From the NCBI GenBank assembly GCA_036873135.1, contig JAPTYO010000007.1, forward strand, positions 124,001 to 188,000: a DNA stretch of 64,000 nucleotides. The letters run 5' to 3'. Below the pieces are notes generated by a model. That model searched no databases. It saw nothing but the letters and a program-made list of their open reading frames with translations, and was not told the origin of the DNA. Position 1 is the first letter of the stretch. Each line of letters starts with the position of its first letter. This document shows positions 48,230-60,672 of the stretch, in pieces. The DNA comes from Clarkia xantiana subsp. parviflora (lineage: Eukaryota > Streptophyta > Magnoliopsida > Myrtales > Onagraceae). A program made the position numbers and the translations under genes.

Positions 48230-50389
48230 TTACATGTTCGCCGTGGTTTCCCTGATTTCCTCCAAAGATATGGTCTGCACCGCAAACAACATCTCCGTGT
48301 CAAGTTTACAACTATAATTGATGCACAGATTCATTGTTTTTTTTTTTCCAGAAAAGTCTAAAATACCTGATCCTGTCCTGCGAAGTCATTTTCTGGAGTA
48401 AGGAATAGCATGCAGTGGCATTCTTTCCTGAATGCAGAAAAAAAAAAAAAAACGATTAGCAGAGTTCGAACGACGAAAACAATCTCAACGAATAGAGCTT
48501 ATGAATACAAACATATGCCTTCTCAACGACGAAAAAATCTCAAGGAGCTCGAGTTCAGCAAGCAAAATGTAACTTTAAACATCATTCCTAATTACACAGA
48601 ACAAAATAAAAAAATACAACAAGAAGTTTCTTTTTGAAGTTGGAGGAATAGCAGCTGAGATATTATAGTCGACAAGTTCTAGGATGAGAAGCACAATGGT
48701 GGCCTTAACTTTGTAAACCATCGATAAGAAATAAAATAAAACTGAATATATGTAAGATATTAGATTGTAATTTGATTACGCACCTATAAAGTACTCATAG
48801 TTTATAAAAGGGGGGATACAATTTTTTGTAAAAAAAACGTGCAAAAGTTTCATGGACGAGATAAGATATCTATAGTGTCCACGAGAGAATGTAGGTTCTC
48901 CTCACTATTCAAAAAAATGCAAGTGTAGCCCAATATGCGTATTTAATCTACAAGCATCTACAAAAGTTTGCTAGGAAAATTCTGTATTAAGTTGAGATTA
49001 GTAATGATAAGAAGAACGTACCTCTCCCTCATGGGGACACAAGGACAGTTCCAGAAGCCCTGTGATGCCTCGGCAGGTTTGTCATCGTAATGCCTATGTA
49101 GCCACAAATTTGCATCTTAGGCTAAAAATATAATGTTTAATTGAACAACTTTGTAAAATTCCAGATCTTTGAGGAGTAGTTAAGTCCAAGATCTATATCG
49201 GAATGCTGTTAAATCAGATACTTGGAAAGAACAAGTGCTGTTAGAGGTATTTACCTACATGGGCAAAGTGGTGCACCTAACGAATCTTTATGGTCGGCTA
49301 GACCCTGCAAAATTTCAGGAACTCTTCACTGCCTCAGGATACATTTACAGTACTGACTGATTCTTAAATAGTTTGCTAATGCTCCCAGCCTAATTCCACT
49401 ATAACATGATGTTATGAAACTTGGCAATAATGCAGGCATGCACCATAGAAATAACTAGACCAATTATTTAAGACCAAAGGCTGCAAAGCAGTAGAAATGC
49501 GTGGTAAAAAGACGAAGGAAACACATACCTTAATGACAACAGAAGTTACACTCTTGTCCGAACAGAAATATGTTCCTGATTTGCGAGCATACTGCTCCGA
49601 GAACTTCCTCATTATCTCAACAGATTTTTCTGAAGGCTCAACTGGAGCATGAAAATTTGAACTTCAGATTAGTATGAAATTTATGGCAAAAGGTGAATAA
49701 AGTTTGATGTGATCCAAGAAGATGATATCAACTGTCATTCACATTGTTAAAAGTTTTCACTCAGGAGAACTACCTCATTCTCTCAACAGATTTCTCTGAA
49801 GGCTCAACTGGAGCATGAAAAGTTGAACTTCAGATTAGTACGAAATTTATGGCCAGAAGCTGAATAAAGTTTGACGTGATCCAATAAGATTATATCAACT
49901 CCATTAGCTTTAATAACCGATTATGGGATATAGTCGAAGAAAACCAGTCAGTTAGACTGATACACATAAGTCTAGGTTTTATCCGTTTGCTCAGAAAAAT
50001 ATAATCATAATTCAGATACTAAACTATGGGTCTGGTCTGGCAATATAAAAGTATCTAGAGATCTAATCTTTGACAAAGCACTTCCATCAATGTCATTTGA
50101 TAAGACGGATCAATTGCACCTAAACACAAAACCAACAGCACTCCATCTCTAAGTTCAATTTTTCGAAAGAGAGCAGGAATTTCACAAATCAAAGTCAAGA
50201 ACGAATGAATCAGGGATTTGCAGTAGAATCATGAAAACTAATCAATGATGTATTGAAAAGGATCTCCTGCTAAAAGGAAATGAAGCGCTGACCTGAGGCT
50301 CGGACGGAAGTCCGGTGACGGCATCGGCTTAAACGGAGGGCGAGGGAGGAGGGTACGCTGACGGCGAAGGAGGAAGCTTGGAAAGTCAT
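48230..50389 (-). CDS. FTRC: Ferredoxin-thioredoxin reductase catalytic chain, chloroplastic
   Basis: The catalytic subunit of FTR passes electrons from photosystem-reduced ferredoxin to thioredoxins in the chloroplast stroma. Exons are 50293-50389, 49529-49641, 49255-49304, 49022-49093, 48367-48427 and 48230-48274, giving 145 residues. Residues 1-33 form a transit peptide rich in Ser, Arg and Ala. The [4Fe-4S] and redox-active cysteines lie in TYFCSDKSVTS, GAPLCPCRHY, FWNCPCVPM and KECHCMLFL, so all seven conserved cysteines are present. Length is normal. A tandem duplication at 49600-49902 places a second, damaged copy of the start of exon 2 inside intron 1. Confidence 0.95.
49600..49902. 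repeat. Tandem duplication covering the 5' part of FTRC exon 2
   Basis: The units at about 49600-49733 and 49765-49902 are direct copies with a period near 166 bases, roughly 88 percent alike by eye. The first contains the true acceptor and start of exon 2 (VEPSEKSVEIMRKF). The second, in intron 1, still has an AG acceptor and reads VEPSEKSVERMR before an in-frame TAG that also looks like a GT donor (GAG then GTAGTT). Confidence 0.85.
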
Positions 50390-51168
50390 CGCGATATTAA
50401 TAGATAGATGCGGCGGGAGTAGAAGAGTCTGTGTAGGAGGAATGAGAAGTTGCTGTGAATGGAATCGAAGAAGAAGAAGAAGAAGATGTAGGAGAAGGGG
50501 AAGGTGTTTATATGTTGTGGTGGACTGACTGGGTGAGATTCTTCTTCATGAAATTGGGATTTGTTGTGTTTATCTGCGGTTTGTGTGTGTCAATGCGTTG
50601 CCGCCACTTGTTGAGAAATATCATCCCACAATTTACGCAAACCACTCAATTTTGGGTTGGATACGGCGGAGAACTATATACAATAATAACAATAATAATA
50701 ATAATAATCAAATGTATTTACGATCAATCATGTAACTACACTATTATTTACAACACGATAATAAAATATTTTAATGCAAACATTTGTATTTTTTAAACTA
50801 ATATTTGATTTAAGCTTTCTCAAACTCCACTAATTAGTAATTTGAATGCATCTTTTGGATACAAAAATTAGAATACCAGATAGTGAAGCTCTCTAGTGTT
50901 TTGTTGAATGGGCGTGATATACTTTAAGCATTTAAAGCACAGTATCAGTCAAATACTAGTTATGAGATCTATCGATTATTGAAGAAAAAAATGACTTTAC
51001 AATCTTTAGCTCTTGCAACTATTTACTGAACACCCACCTAAAATTCTTAGGTGAACATTCAGTTAATAGTTAGTTGACTGAACTTTCAGCGGTTGTACAA
51101 TGACAAGAAGAAACCAACAAACACTTACTTGCCATAGCTTATTTGCACACAAAGGGCAGGGGTGTATA
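50390..51168. other. Spacer: FTRC promoter and NPF5 3' flank
   Basis: This 0.78 kb contains the FTRC leader and promoter (next to 50390) with a GAA repeat at about 50463-50485, an ATA/AAT repeat near 50680-50708, and the NPF5 3' UTR. No gene is supported; the 113-codon plus-strand ORF starting at 50455 is made of these repeats. Confidence 0.55.
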
Positions 51169-54100
51169 TCAGCAGTTACTGCCACCCTCAACATCATTTC
51201 TACACCTATAAAGTTTACACAACATTATATACAACACCAAGCTCAAAGCACTCCCTGCTGCCAAAACCCAGTAATACTTATCCAACCTGGCTTCATTCAT
51301 ATCATCACTGAACCAACTCCCCCCTAACACTTCGATTATCGATATCGTTAACGCGCTCAAGAAGCTTCCCACGCCGAACACGCTCGTATACAGTGCGAAC
51401 CCCATCGTCCTCATCCTAAGCGGCACCTCACTGTAGAAAAACTCCTGCATTCCTACAACCGTAAACACGTCGGATATCCCCAATAGGATGTACTGAGGAA
51501 GCAGCCAGAAGATGCTCGGTGGGGAAGTGTCGGTTTTGCCCATTTCGAGCCGCTTCATCTCGACTTGGGCCGCAATGATCATGGCTACGATCGAGAGGAA
51601 CATACCGATCCCCATCCTCTGCATTGTTGGAGTACATGTTAATAATAATGTCACACTGGCCACACAGTGGACTTAAGAACATTTTGTCGAGAAGTTCTTG
51701 GCTACAGCCGAGCCGACAACCAATCAAATGCTGACCCGTGTCAGTTTTTACCTGACACATCAACAGTTGTCAGCTGTTGATTGGTTGCCGAGCCAACACG
51801 TAGGCTCCACGTGTTGGCTCGGCTGTAGCCAAGAATTTCTCCATTTTGTCACCATTTTCTGTCAGCATATACTTAAATATATTTTCCTAATATATTTATT
51901 CTCTAATAGTAACTCCATTCTGATAATAGCAACCCCATTCTGAAAATCCTAGATCAACATTGTTAATGTAATGACTTGGACTACAAGTTAGCTTTCAGAT
52001 GAGTTAAGTTTAAGTTTGTTATAGACCCGACGATCTATATTTTGAAGAACTAATACCACACGTACCTGCATGACGGTGATGCCCCGGTCGTTGTGGGTGA
52101 AGAGTCGGGTGAAGGGGATGAGCATCTTGTCATATAAGGGCATGAGGAGGATGATGGAGAGAGTGATGGCGCTTTGTAGGGTTGCGGGTGGGATCATGAA
52201 GTTGGGGCCGATGTTGCGTTTCATTACCATGCCTTGCTTGGTGAAGAAGGTAGCGGGTTGTTGGAAGATGACGGCGAACATCAGGAGTGTCGTCCATATG
52301 GGGAGGAGCCTTAGGATGACCTTTGAGTTTTCGTGGTACCCGGGTTTAAAGTTGGCTATCGGGTTCTTGGTGTTCAATTCGTTACAACAAAGAGGTCTCT
52401 CTTGCATCCTGGGGAAAACAAAGATCGTCATTCGAATACAATGAACAAGCAAGATGTAAATGTAATCATGGGATTGAAGTGTATTGCTATATGATAAATT
52501 TGCACATAAAGTGTTAGTGTGGTTTTCGTCTACCTAACAATATTCACCATACGAATTCTAGTTGTTTGCGGGGAATCTATTTGTTGAAGATTAAACTACG
52601 TATTCATCTATCAGTTAGTCAAGTGGCCTGTCTGAACCTGCTGACGGACAGTTAGCATCAATAATGAACGTAAAGAAACGATTATTTCAGTTTAGACTAC
52701 TCACTCGAACTCGGTGAGATTAGTGTTTTCATCTTCAGACTCCTCGATGTAAACGTGCACAAACCTGCCTATAGTCGCTCTGACGACCTTCGCCAAGTCA
52801 GCGAAGAGGCTCCTAGGAACAAGGTCAATGTCGTCCTGTTTATGCGCATAGATCCTGTTCCCACAACAAAACAACACAATAGAAGAAACCATGGCTCCTG
52901 TCGGGATGGCGAACCCGACAACCCAACCGAACGTGTCTTGAACGTACGACATGAATGTGATCCCCATTAGGCTGCCACTGCATACCCCAAAATACCACCA
53001 TTGAAACAACTGGCTCTTCTTGTCACTTGATGGTCTCACTGTGTCTTTGCTTCGAGGGAGTTGTTCTTCTTCGCTTTCGAGTTGGTCGGTCCCGAATGCT
53101 TGTAGAGACGGGTTGAAACCTGCAGCGCCGATCGAGACAACGCACAGAGACCAGAAGAGGAAGTATGAAGAGCTTGAGTTGTTGGGAAACCAAGTTGATA
53201 CTAATGCTGTTGATGTTAATGCAAGAAGACCCTATACCATTCAAAACAATAACATATATTAATAACGTTTTTTTGGGTGCATAAACTTTACTCTTTACAA
53301 ACAGCAGGTGAATATTATTCTAAATATGGAATAAGCATGCTACGCGTACTGGTTTCATAATGACTCGGAGATCTCTGATTGAAACATACAAAAAGAAATT
53401 TTTTTGGGCATATATTAATGATATTTGTATGATTCAATTAATCATACGGTTACTAAGTCAACTGATCTTTGGTTAATGCGGAATTTAATAGAGAGCACTA
53501 GCTAATCCACATAAGTAAAGTGCAAATAATTATGTTTTCTTTATCATATTCATTCAAGTGTGTGAGTTAGAAAATTCATAGGCAAAGTGCAAATATATTT
53601 GTATATGCATGAGTTGAGTTAAAACGGTTTAATTTATACCAACCCTAAACTGCAATACCACACATGAGTTGGGTATTTTGATTATAGTGTATAGTTTATT
53701 TTGACGAAGGAAAGAACACGAAAGCAGAGTTATATATAGCTAGCAATGTCATCATAATGACGGGAACATACTTGATCACACTATCTCTGTTAATAATGCT
53801 TTTGTCTGTACCTAACTTAATTATACCGAATCACACTATTAACATTTGTTTTTATGGCGGATCAGATCGAGTCAATACGCACTAAAGTTGATACTGAGTC
53901 ATCTCCCACACATACAATACAATTCAATTCAAGCAAGCAATTAATTACGTAAGGTGACATATCATTAATTATTGATTTTCTTTTCTTCTTTTTTTGCCAC
54001 TAATTATTGATTTTCTTCATTCTTAAATAATCTAAAACAACATTTAGAATGCTTGAGCTTATAAAATAATTGATTATTGGGTGTGTTTTATTCTTAATAT

Positions 54101-54949
54101 ACGCTGTTATATTATTATCAACTAAGTTCAATTAACTCTATTTAAAATGTGAAATGTATTGGGAGATTAAAACTGGGGAGCAAGTTTAAGCTTACAGTGA
54201 AATTTCATATTAAAACCAATTGGTAATAGTAAAAGTAACCTACCCACCAAGCCACCAAGCTTATATAGTGTTTCAAACTCTTCAATCTAACCGATTGTTA
54301 GAATTCACTCAATGTACACTTAACAAAACGTTCCTTTTTAATTAGATAGATATTGCTTTCCGACGATACAGAATCGTCTGTAATAGCTCAATAACCTAAA
54401 ATAGGAGTAGCCCGCCAAGCTTATATGTGTTTCATCTCTCTTCAATCTATCACATCACAATTCACTCAATGTACACTTAACAAAAATGTTACTTTTTAAT
54501 CATATAGATTTTGTTTTCCGACGATACAGAATCGTCGATAATGCTAAATAACCTAAAATAGAAAATTAAAGTATGAATAAGAACGTATTTTAGACCTGAA
54601 TGTTTAAAGTAAGATGATGAGACTAACCAAAACATAGAAGAAGGAGGAACCCAAAACGGTTGAGAAACGGTCCCAATAAGCATCGGCAAGGGGAGCAATG
54701 AGCAACGGGAGCATGGAAGAGAAACCGCTCCAACTGTTAACCATTTTTGCAGCACCAGAATTACTCAGCTTCACTTCTTGGGTTAAGTATGTTACTAGGT
54801 TAGATCCCACTCCTTTGAACGCAAATCTCTCCATTCCAGCGATCACTTAATGATGATGGATAACAATTAATGACAAAAAAATAATTAATTATAATTAAGA
54901 AACAAGCTTGGTTACCTATGAGGAGAGTACATGGCCTGCTAATCCCCAT
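51169..54949 (-). CDS. NRT1/PTR family (NPF) transporter, NPF5 subfamily
   Basis: NPF proteins are 12-helix major-facilitator symporters for nitrate, peptides or hormones. Exons are 54916-54949, 54628-54845, 52705-53231, 52066-52408 and 51169-51618, giving 523 residues. The start [19 protein letters not shown], the segments [61 protein letters not shown] and [11 protein letters not shown] all match the NPF5 group. The usual first Glu of the ExxER motif is replaced (AGMER), which I recall is normal in this branch. A central hydrophilic loop separates the two halves near residue 255. The substrate cannot be told from sequence. Intron 2 has a tandem duplication and intron 4 a MITE. The second acceptor (exon 2) follows a poor pyrimidine tract. 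Confidence 0.92.
51689..51841. mobile_element. Mutator-type MITE with perfect 9-base target duplication
   Basis: This 153-base element lies in NPF5 intron 4. CATTTTGTC flanks it exactly on both sides (51680-51688 and 51842-51850), the 9-base duplication typical of Mutator-like elements. The 30-base terminal repeats share TTCTTGGCTACAGCCGAGCC and differ at two positions. The interior is also palindromic (CAACCAATCAA with TTGATTGGTTG), so the whole element folds into one hairpin. The NPF5 pre-mRNA would contain this hairpin. Confidence 0.9.
54243..54561. repeat. Tandem duplication (period 158 bases) in NPF5 intron 2
   Basis: Both units contain CCAAGCTTATAT, TTCACTCAATGTACACTTAA, CCGACGATACAGAATCGTC and ATAACCTAAAATAG in the same order. 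The distance between the CGACGATACA words (54361 and 54519) gives the period. The units differ by scattered changes. Confidence 0.85.
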
Positions 54950-55190
54950 AATATCTTGAGAGAAGAAGATTGAGAGAATTCGCTATGAATTAGGAGAAAC
55001 TATCTAACATATTGTAAGTTCCATGTTGCTCTCACACCGGACTGTACTAGCTATACAATTAATCATGTCTCCTAATCTTGTTTATTTATGCAACTCTCTC
55101 TCTCTAGTCTCAATATTGTTATGTTTTTAGAGAGAGAGAGAGTTATACGTTCGACTCCGTTATATACACTCCCATCTATATATTTCGGAC

Positions 55191-55673
55191 TAGGAGTGAG
55201 CTCGGGCCGGGACGGGCGGGCTTTTACCTGAGCCCGAGCCCGAGCCCAAAATTTTCGGGACACTAATTTTTAGCCCGAGTCCGAGCCTGAGCCCGAAAAT
55301 AAGGAAAATGGCCCGCCCGAGCCGGGATTTCGGGACTCGGGTTCGGGCTCGGGCTAGCCCGAATTTTAACAAAAAATATGAAAAAAATAATAAAAAAAAT
55401 AAAAAAAATTCAAACATGGAGGAAGATGGTTAGATACTAACTATAGTTAGTGGGGAATATATATAATTATATATATTTATATAGTATTAAAAAAAATTCG
55501 GGACGGGCTCGGGCTTTTCGGGATTTTGGCACAAAAGCCCGAGCCCGAGCCCGAATTGAAAATAAAAGTCCCGCCCGCTCGGGCTCGGGTCTATTCGGGA
55601 CCGGGTTTTTCGGGACGGGCTCGGGACGGGTTTTTCGGGCTTTCGGGCTTTCGGGTTTTCCTGCTCAGCCCTA
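55191..55673. mobile_element. Non-autonomous hAT-type transposon with perfect 8-base target duplication
   Basis: TTTCGGAC stands at 55183-55190 and again at 55674-55681, the 8-base duplication typical of hAT elements. The termini are TAGGAGTGAGCTCGG and CCTGCTCAGCCCTA (complement TAGGGCTGAGCAGG). The 483-base element has GC-rich arms made of repeated CGGGCT/GCCCGA words and an AT-rich centre without transposase. Arg/Ala- or Gly/Ser-rich ORFs read from the arms are artefacts. It lies about 240 bases upstream of the NPF5 start codon, so it may sit in that promoter. Confidence 0.9.
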
Positions 55674-57006
55674 TTTCGGACAACATAAACTATTTCAAAC
55701 ACCAATTTGGAATAAAGTATTTCCCAATTTTATGTTTTTTCTTTTTCCCAGTGGATCAGGACCATGTTTCACCGACTAAATTATGTTACTAAGTGTTACT
55801 ATCGATTTTTTTAACACTCACGAACGATTGTTAAGAAAACAACGGAAAATAAAGATTTAACGTAGTTTGATTAATTCGACCTATGTTCACAAACGGTGAT
55901 AATCAGTATTCATAACTCAGATAATTCTTTAATATATATTAACTTTTCCGATACAAAATTGCAGAATGAATCTTATACTATGAACTATATTATCACATGT
56001 ATTTTATTTCACGGCTAATGCTAATAACTTTTTAAATGAATGGTGGATGTTTAAGAAAAAAGGGTTTAGTAAAATTATTAAAAAATAAATATTATATTAT
56101 ATAAATGAATCTTAATTTTATGCATTAATTAAAATGTATATAAATAATCTATACAGTAATTTTAAGAACGCAAATTTTGTAAATAATTGTAGATGCTTTA
56201 ACAATATAACTGGTTTGCTAGCTAATATATGATGCTTACTAATAACCATGTGGTGGATCTTTCTTCTAGTTTCTTTTTTAGTTTTTTTTTTTTTTTAATA
56301 ATGAAATGCGCGCGATAGAACAAGAGAGTAAATATAGTCGTAAGCCCGCTCCAAAAAAGAGAGACTAAATATAGTGGATAGAGAGTAAGACACCACCACA
56401 CCACTGTAGATACTTTTTTCTCGTCTTTTCCATTTATTTAGTTTAATTTAATTTAGAGAAGATATAAAGGAGAAGAAAAAGCAGTGTAACGACTACTCTC
56501 TTGTATGATCGCGCAATAAAACAGTTTATCGACAGGTGAGTGCCACGTCATATCTTTGGTTTCTACATCTCTCTCGTATTGTCTGCGCGCGCACGGTTTT
56601 CTGGGGAAATAGGGATGTAGCAGATCAAAGACACCTGGTCTCCATGCAGCGGCCTTCACCGTTTATCAGGTGATAACGATATTCATCGTGAACCAAATCC
56701 AACCGACTAATTACGTCGTCGTTTTGTGTAAAACAATGGACATATTTATTTATAATAATAATGTGATTAATTTGTAGTTTGTATAAAAATTAATAAGCTA
56801 CTTTATATATTGAACAAACATATTTATTCTAATATAAACTTTGAATTATAATACTTATATGTCGTTATTAATAAAGTTTACGTATGTTTGTATGATAATA
56901 TTATTATAATAATAATAATAATAAAAATTGAGGTCACAACACCCTGCCGTTTTTTTAGCCAAATTAAATGAATGAATTAGTATGAGCGACCCTAAACTCA
57001 TCTCGC

Positions 57007-57087
57007 TACGTAATGTTTGGACTCTCCTGCTTACGGTGTAATGTCTGGAGTCTCTTGCTTACGATGTAATGTCTAGACTCTCCTGCT
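57007..57087. repeat. Three tandem units of about 28 bases
   Basis: The units begin TACG and share GTAATGT and CTC(T/C)TGCT, at 57007-57031, 57032-57059 and 57060-57087; the first is slightly shorter. They adjoin the SINE-like sequence that follows. Confidence 0.8.
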
Positions 57088-57094
57088 TACGGTC

Positions 57095-57360
57095 TTGCCG
57101 ACCAGACTTGGTGAACAACCGGTGCATGCACTGGTCCCGTAAACGTAGCACCAGCAACAACCCAGTATACTCAAAAGGCTGGCCCGTTAAGTTCTACTCG
57201 CCTTCTCGTATGTCTGACGCGGTATGCGTGCCAAACGGACTTCAAAAAAAAAAAAAATTCACCGCGAGGTGATACTCTTGAGGAATTTTGAACCTGAAAC
57301 GTCTGAGCCAAACCAAATAGAAATAAGCGTTCTTAATTACTAGACCACCACTGCTGGTGG
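57095..57360 (-). mobile_element. tRNA-derived SINE-like element
   Basis: Read on the minus strand, TGGTCTAGTAATTAAG (57332-57347) resembles a tRNA A box. GGTTCAAAATTCC (57282-57294), about 50 bases further, resembles a B box, the arrangement of an internal RNA polymerase III promoter in plant SINEs. A T run and a GC-richer body follow. The sequence cannot form a complete tRNA. Exact ends and target duplication are not clear. Confidence 0.5.
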
Positions 57361-59649
57361 TTCCCGCCGGTTTAATTCATTAAAAATTGCTGGCACAACT
57401 CTTCCACAAAAATCGCTTAACTGTAACTTCAATTCCCTTCCAAATTCCTTGCCAAGGCCTGTCTTGGTATTAACCTTGAGTCCTGTAATTCGTGTTAATC
57501 GGAATAATGATAATATATATTTATTGGTTAGTGTAAATCAGAATAATACTATATGGAAAACAACGAGATAATGAAATTATGATGTGGAAATATATATGTG
57601 ACTCGTAAGACACATTGGTGTATATAATGTGTATAGCTGCGCTTTTTAATGGGGCACAACACAATGCACATATATGTTTACCAAAAAAAAAAAAATGCAC
57701 ATATATATATATATTTTTAGCATTAGCATAGTGTGTCGTGTTAGATGTGTGCATGACCCGATCTCTCCACAGGCCTTGGGTGCGCTCGCTCTTTCCTTCC
57801 ACAATCCCACCAACTTCCTACCACGTGCCTCACCACATTATTTATCAAACTATTTAAATTTATTCATTGCTATTATGTTATATATATTAAACTAATTTAT
57901 TAACATCTACTAATAAAATATATTAAAATCATAATAAAGTCAATTCCGCATTAGTCATTTTTTAAAGTAATTTAATATATATATACATACTATTAAAAAA
58001 GAAGGTAATATATAATAACATATGTATTGTTTTTTTTATTATTTTATATATAAATTGAAAATTTTATGACCTATAATCATTACAAACATTAAAATTATGA
58101 CTAAATAAAAGTAAATAAACATATTTAAATATATTAAATTAATAAATTTATGTATTTAAAATAAATTAGAATAAAAATAGACTTCATAATCTATTTACAA
58201 CCTCAAAATTGATTATTTCATAACTTGTCATCATTAATATTGAACTTAATCAATCAGAATTATACTTCTTTAGATTAGTCTTTAACTCGCGCACTTTACA
58301 CATTTTACTTAAAAGAACTTATTAATTTGTTATCGACTTACATAAATAAAAGCATATAATATTACATATTATTATAAGGCTCTTTCTATTTATTTTCACT
58401 TAAAATGGAAATTTTGCAAAAATAATATTGTATAAAAGTTATAACTATTTGATGATGTTACTAAAAATTAATATTATACTATATTAAAATAAAATATATT
58501 AAGAAGTACGAAAATAGTTTTGGAAAAAATATGTTATAATAAATAAATATATGTATATATATAACATAAAATAAAATAATATTAGATTATGTATTTTAAA
58601 GGTTTAGAAGTGCTTGTTACATTATTGCAAACTAATAACTATATTTTAAACACTACTATGTGAACCCAAATTTTTGTACTTATATATTTAGGCAGAATTA
58701 TAGCTCTTTAGATTAGATGGACACAATAAATATGATATTGTCACTTTAGGAGCATCAAGAAGTACTGGTGGAAAGTGAGATGGATGGCACTTATATTTTT
58801 TCCTTAATTAGAACTTAGGAGTTAGGATAGATCATGTATTGTATTGGATGCTGCAACATCCACATGTCATTGTACAAAATTCAAAACTAGTAACAAATGA
58901 AGGGAATAATTTAGCATTAATATTTGCTATTAAAAAAACTTAAAATCGTTAAAGAGGAATGGTGAATCATGTGTACATCCATGTTATTGTGTATAATTAA
59001 GTTTATCGTATCACGTGCATAAATACGAATAGAACACCAAATTTTCATGTTTGATCGTTAAACAAATATCAAGATAATGGACTTTTGATAACAAATTTGA
59101 GTTCGTTTATGATATATTACTGAACTTTAATGTAGAATTAACAAACTCTAAAAATTAAACAATTATGAAAGCTACTAAGTAAGACTCGTTACAAAAGGTA
59201 TTCAAAAAAAAAACTCTACTTTATTTTGTTACGTTTATTTTGTTACGTGTCATTTTATAATATTTACAAATGAATATTACACAAAAATTAAATCGTATAA
59301 TTGTTCAATTATATGTGTAAACAAATATGATTTTTTTTCGTGTATATTCATATTATATAAATAAATTGCCTGCTCTAGAGTGAATAATCAATCAATCAGT
59401 ACATGTTTTACATTCAGGAAACCGAAAAGAACAAATAGAACAGGAATATGACACTCTATATTTAAGTAATTGCATAGAAAATGAATGTATATTAAACATG
59501 TTTTAACTTTTAATGCACAGAAGGTGAAGAATTAAAAAACAGTGTCCTGCTTTGCTTTCATCACCATTCCCACCCATGAAAATGCAACAATATCAGTGGT
59601 GGGCAGCCCCACCGAGTGAAGACGTGGTGTTATTAGAAATTTGTTGCAA

Positions 59650-60200
59650 CTTATATTTAAATTTTTTAATGCTAAAATGTTAGTTTATGTTTCACTTATG
59701 GACAAATTGTTAGCTGGGTTTTTTATTTTGACATTTGCGAGCTTAGATTTCGCTTTGTGTATAATTTGATAGCGCATGTTTCTTTTTGTGAATAATTTGT
59801 TAGATGGGTTTCAGTTTATGAGGTTTCGTTTTATGCACAATTTGCAAACTCGGATTTCGCTTTACGGACAATTTCTTAGCTACCAAATTGTACACAAAGC
59901 TAAACATGAGCTTGAAAATTCGCCACAAAGTGAAACTTGTGTTAGAAAATTGTCAAGAAAGTGATCCATGTAATGGTGTATCGCTTCAGCACTTCATTCA
60001 TTAACTAGAGGTCAGAGTTTTAAACCCCGTTAAGACCTTGGGAATGAAAAAATATGCATGACCATCACCTTACCCCTTACAAGCTGACCTGGTTCGAGTA
60101 TGTATTTTTCATTCACGCGGAAATTTTTTTGTCCACAAGGCGAAACCTTAGATAAAAATTGTACAAAAAAAACTTCAGCTACCAATTTGTATGATTGTCC
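59650..60200. repeat. Degenerate tandem and inverted repeats with a SINE-like piece
   Basis: A motif of about 30 bases resembling ATTTGTTAGCTGGGTTTCGC recurs several times from 59700 to 59880, and inverted forms (GTCCACAAGGCGAAACC) appear near 60132. Between them, 59975-60030 has words like tRNA A and B boxes (TGGTGTATCGCTTCAG and AGGTCAGAGTTTTAAACCCC). The composite looks like an old foldback repeat. Confidence 0.4.
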
Positions 60201-60565
60201 AAACGTGGTACATTACAAGGAAATAGGATTTTACCTATTGGTGGTTTTTGTTTGTAATTGTGGCAATTGTGCCGCCTTTTATAGGAGGCCATTAAACATG
60301 CATAATTGTATGTAAGTTAATTAGAAACAACTAATCCAATAATAAGACATAGGTGCCAAAATTATTAAAGGTTACGGTCCTATCAGACTTGCTCATTAAC
60401 TATAATAATTAAGGTCCATTAAGTGGACCATTAGTGTAAGTTTCAGCTAACCCATGTGGGGGTTACTTGGTGGCTAATGGAAGTTTTGACCACTTTAATC
60501 CTTCTTCACTATTTAGTCAATAATCGAAAAACAGTCATACTTGTAATCCTAGTTACGTTTAGTGA

Positions 60566-60672
60566 TGGCAAATAACAGTAAATGACACTATAAACTAATA
60601 AATTTATGTATAAAACCAGAAATTAGGAATTAGAAACTAAAAACTACCAACTAAATTAACTGTTATTTGCTA
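60566..60672. repeat. Short inverted-repeat remnant
   Basis: GCAAATAACAGTAAAT at the left faces TTAACTGTTATTTGC at the right. Just right of it (60672-60715) CGGTAGCCTATAATTTCACC resembles, in complement, the GGCTACAGCCGAGCC terminus of the Mutator-type MITE at 51689. This is probably a decayed DNA transposon, but ends are uncertain. Confidence 0.35.

Noticed and set aside
50455..50796. 113-codon plus-strand ORF
   Set aside because: It consists of GAA and ATA repeats in the FTRC promoter region.
55190..55792. Arg/Ala- and Gly/Ser-rich ORFs on both strands
   Set aside because: They are translations of the repeated CGGGCT words in the hAT-type element.
56570..56690. Promoter-like and coding-like stretch with an ATG and possible donor (ATGCAGCGGCC)
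   Set aside because: No continuing exon with a recognisable product was found in the next 4 kb.
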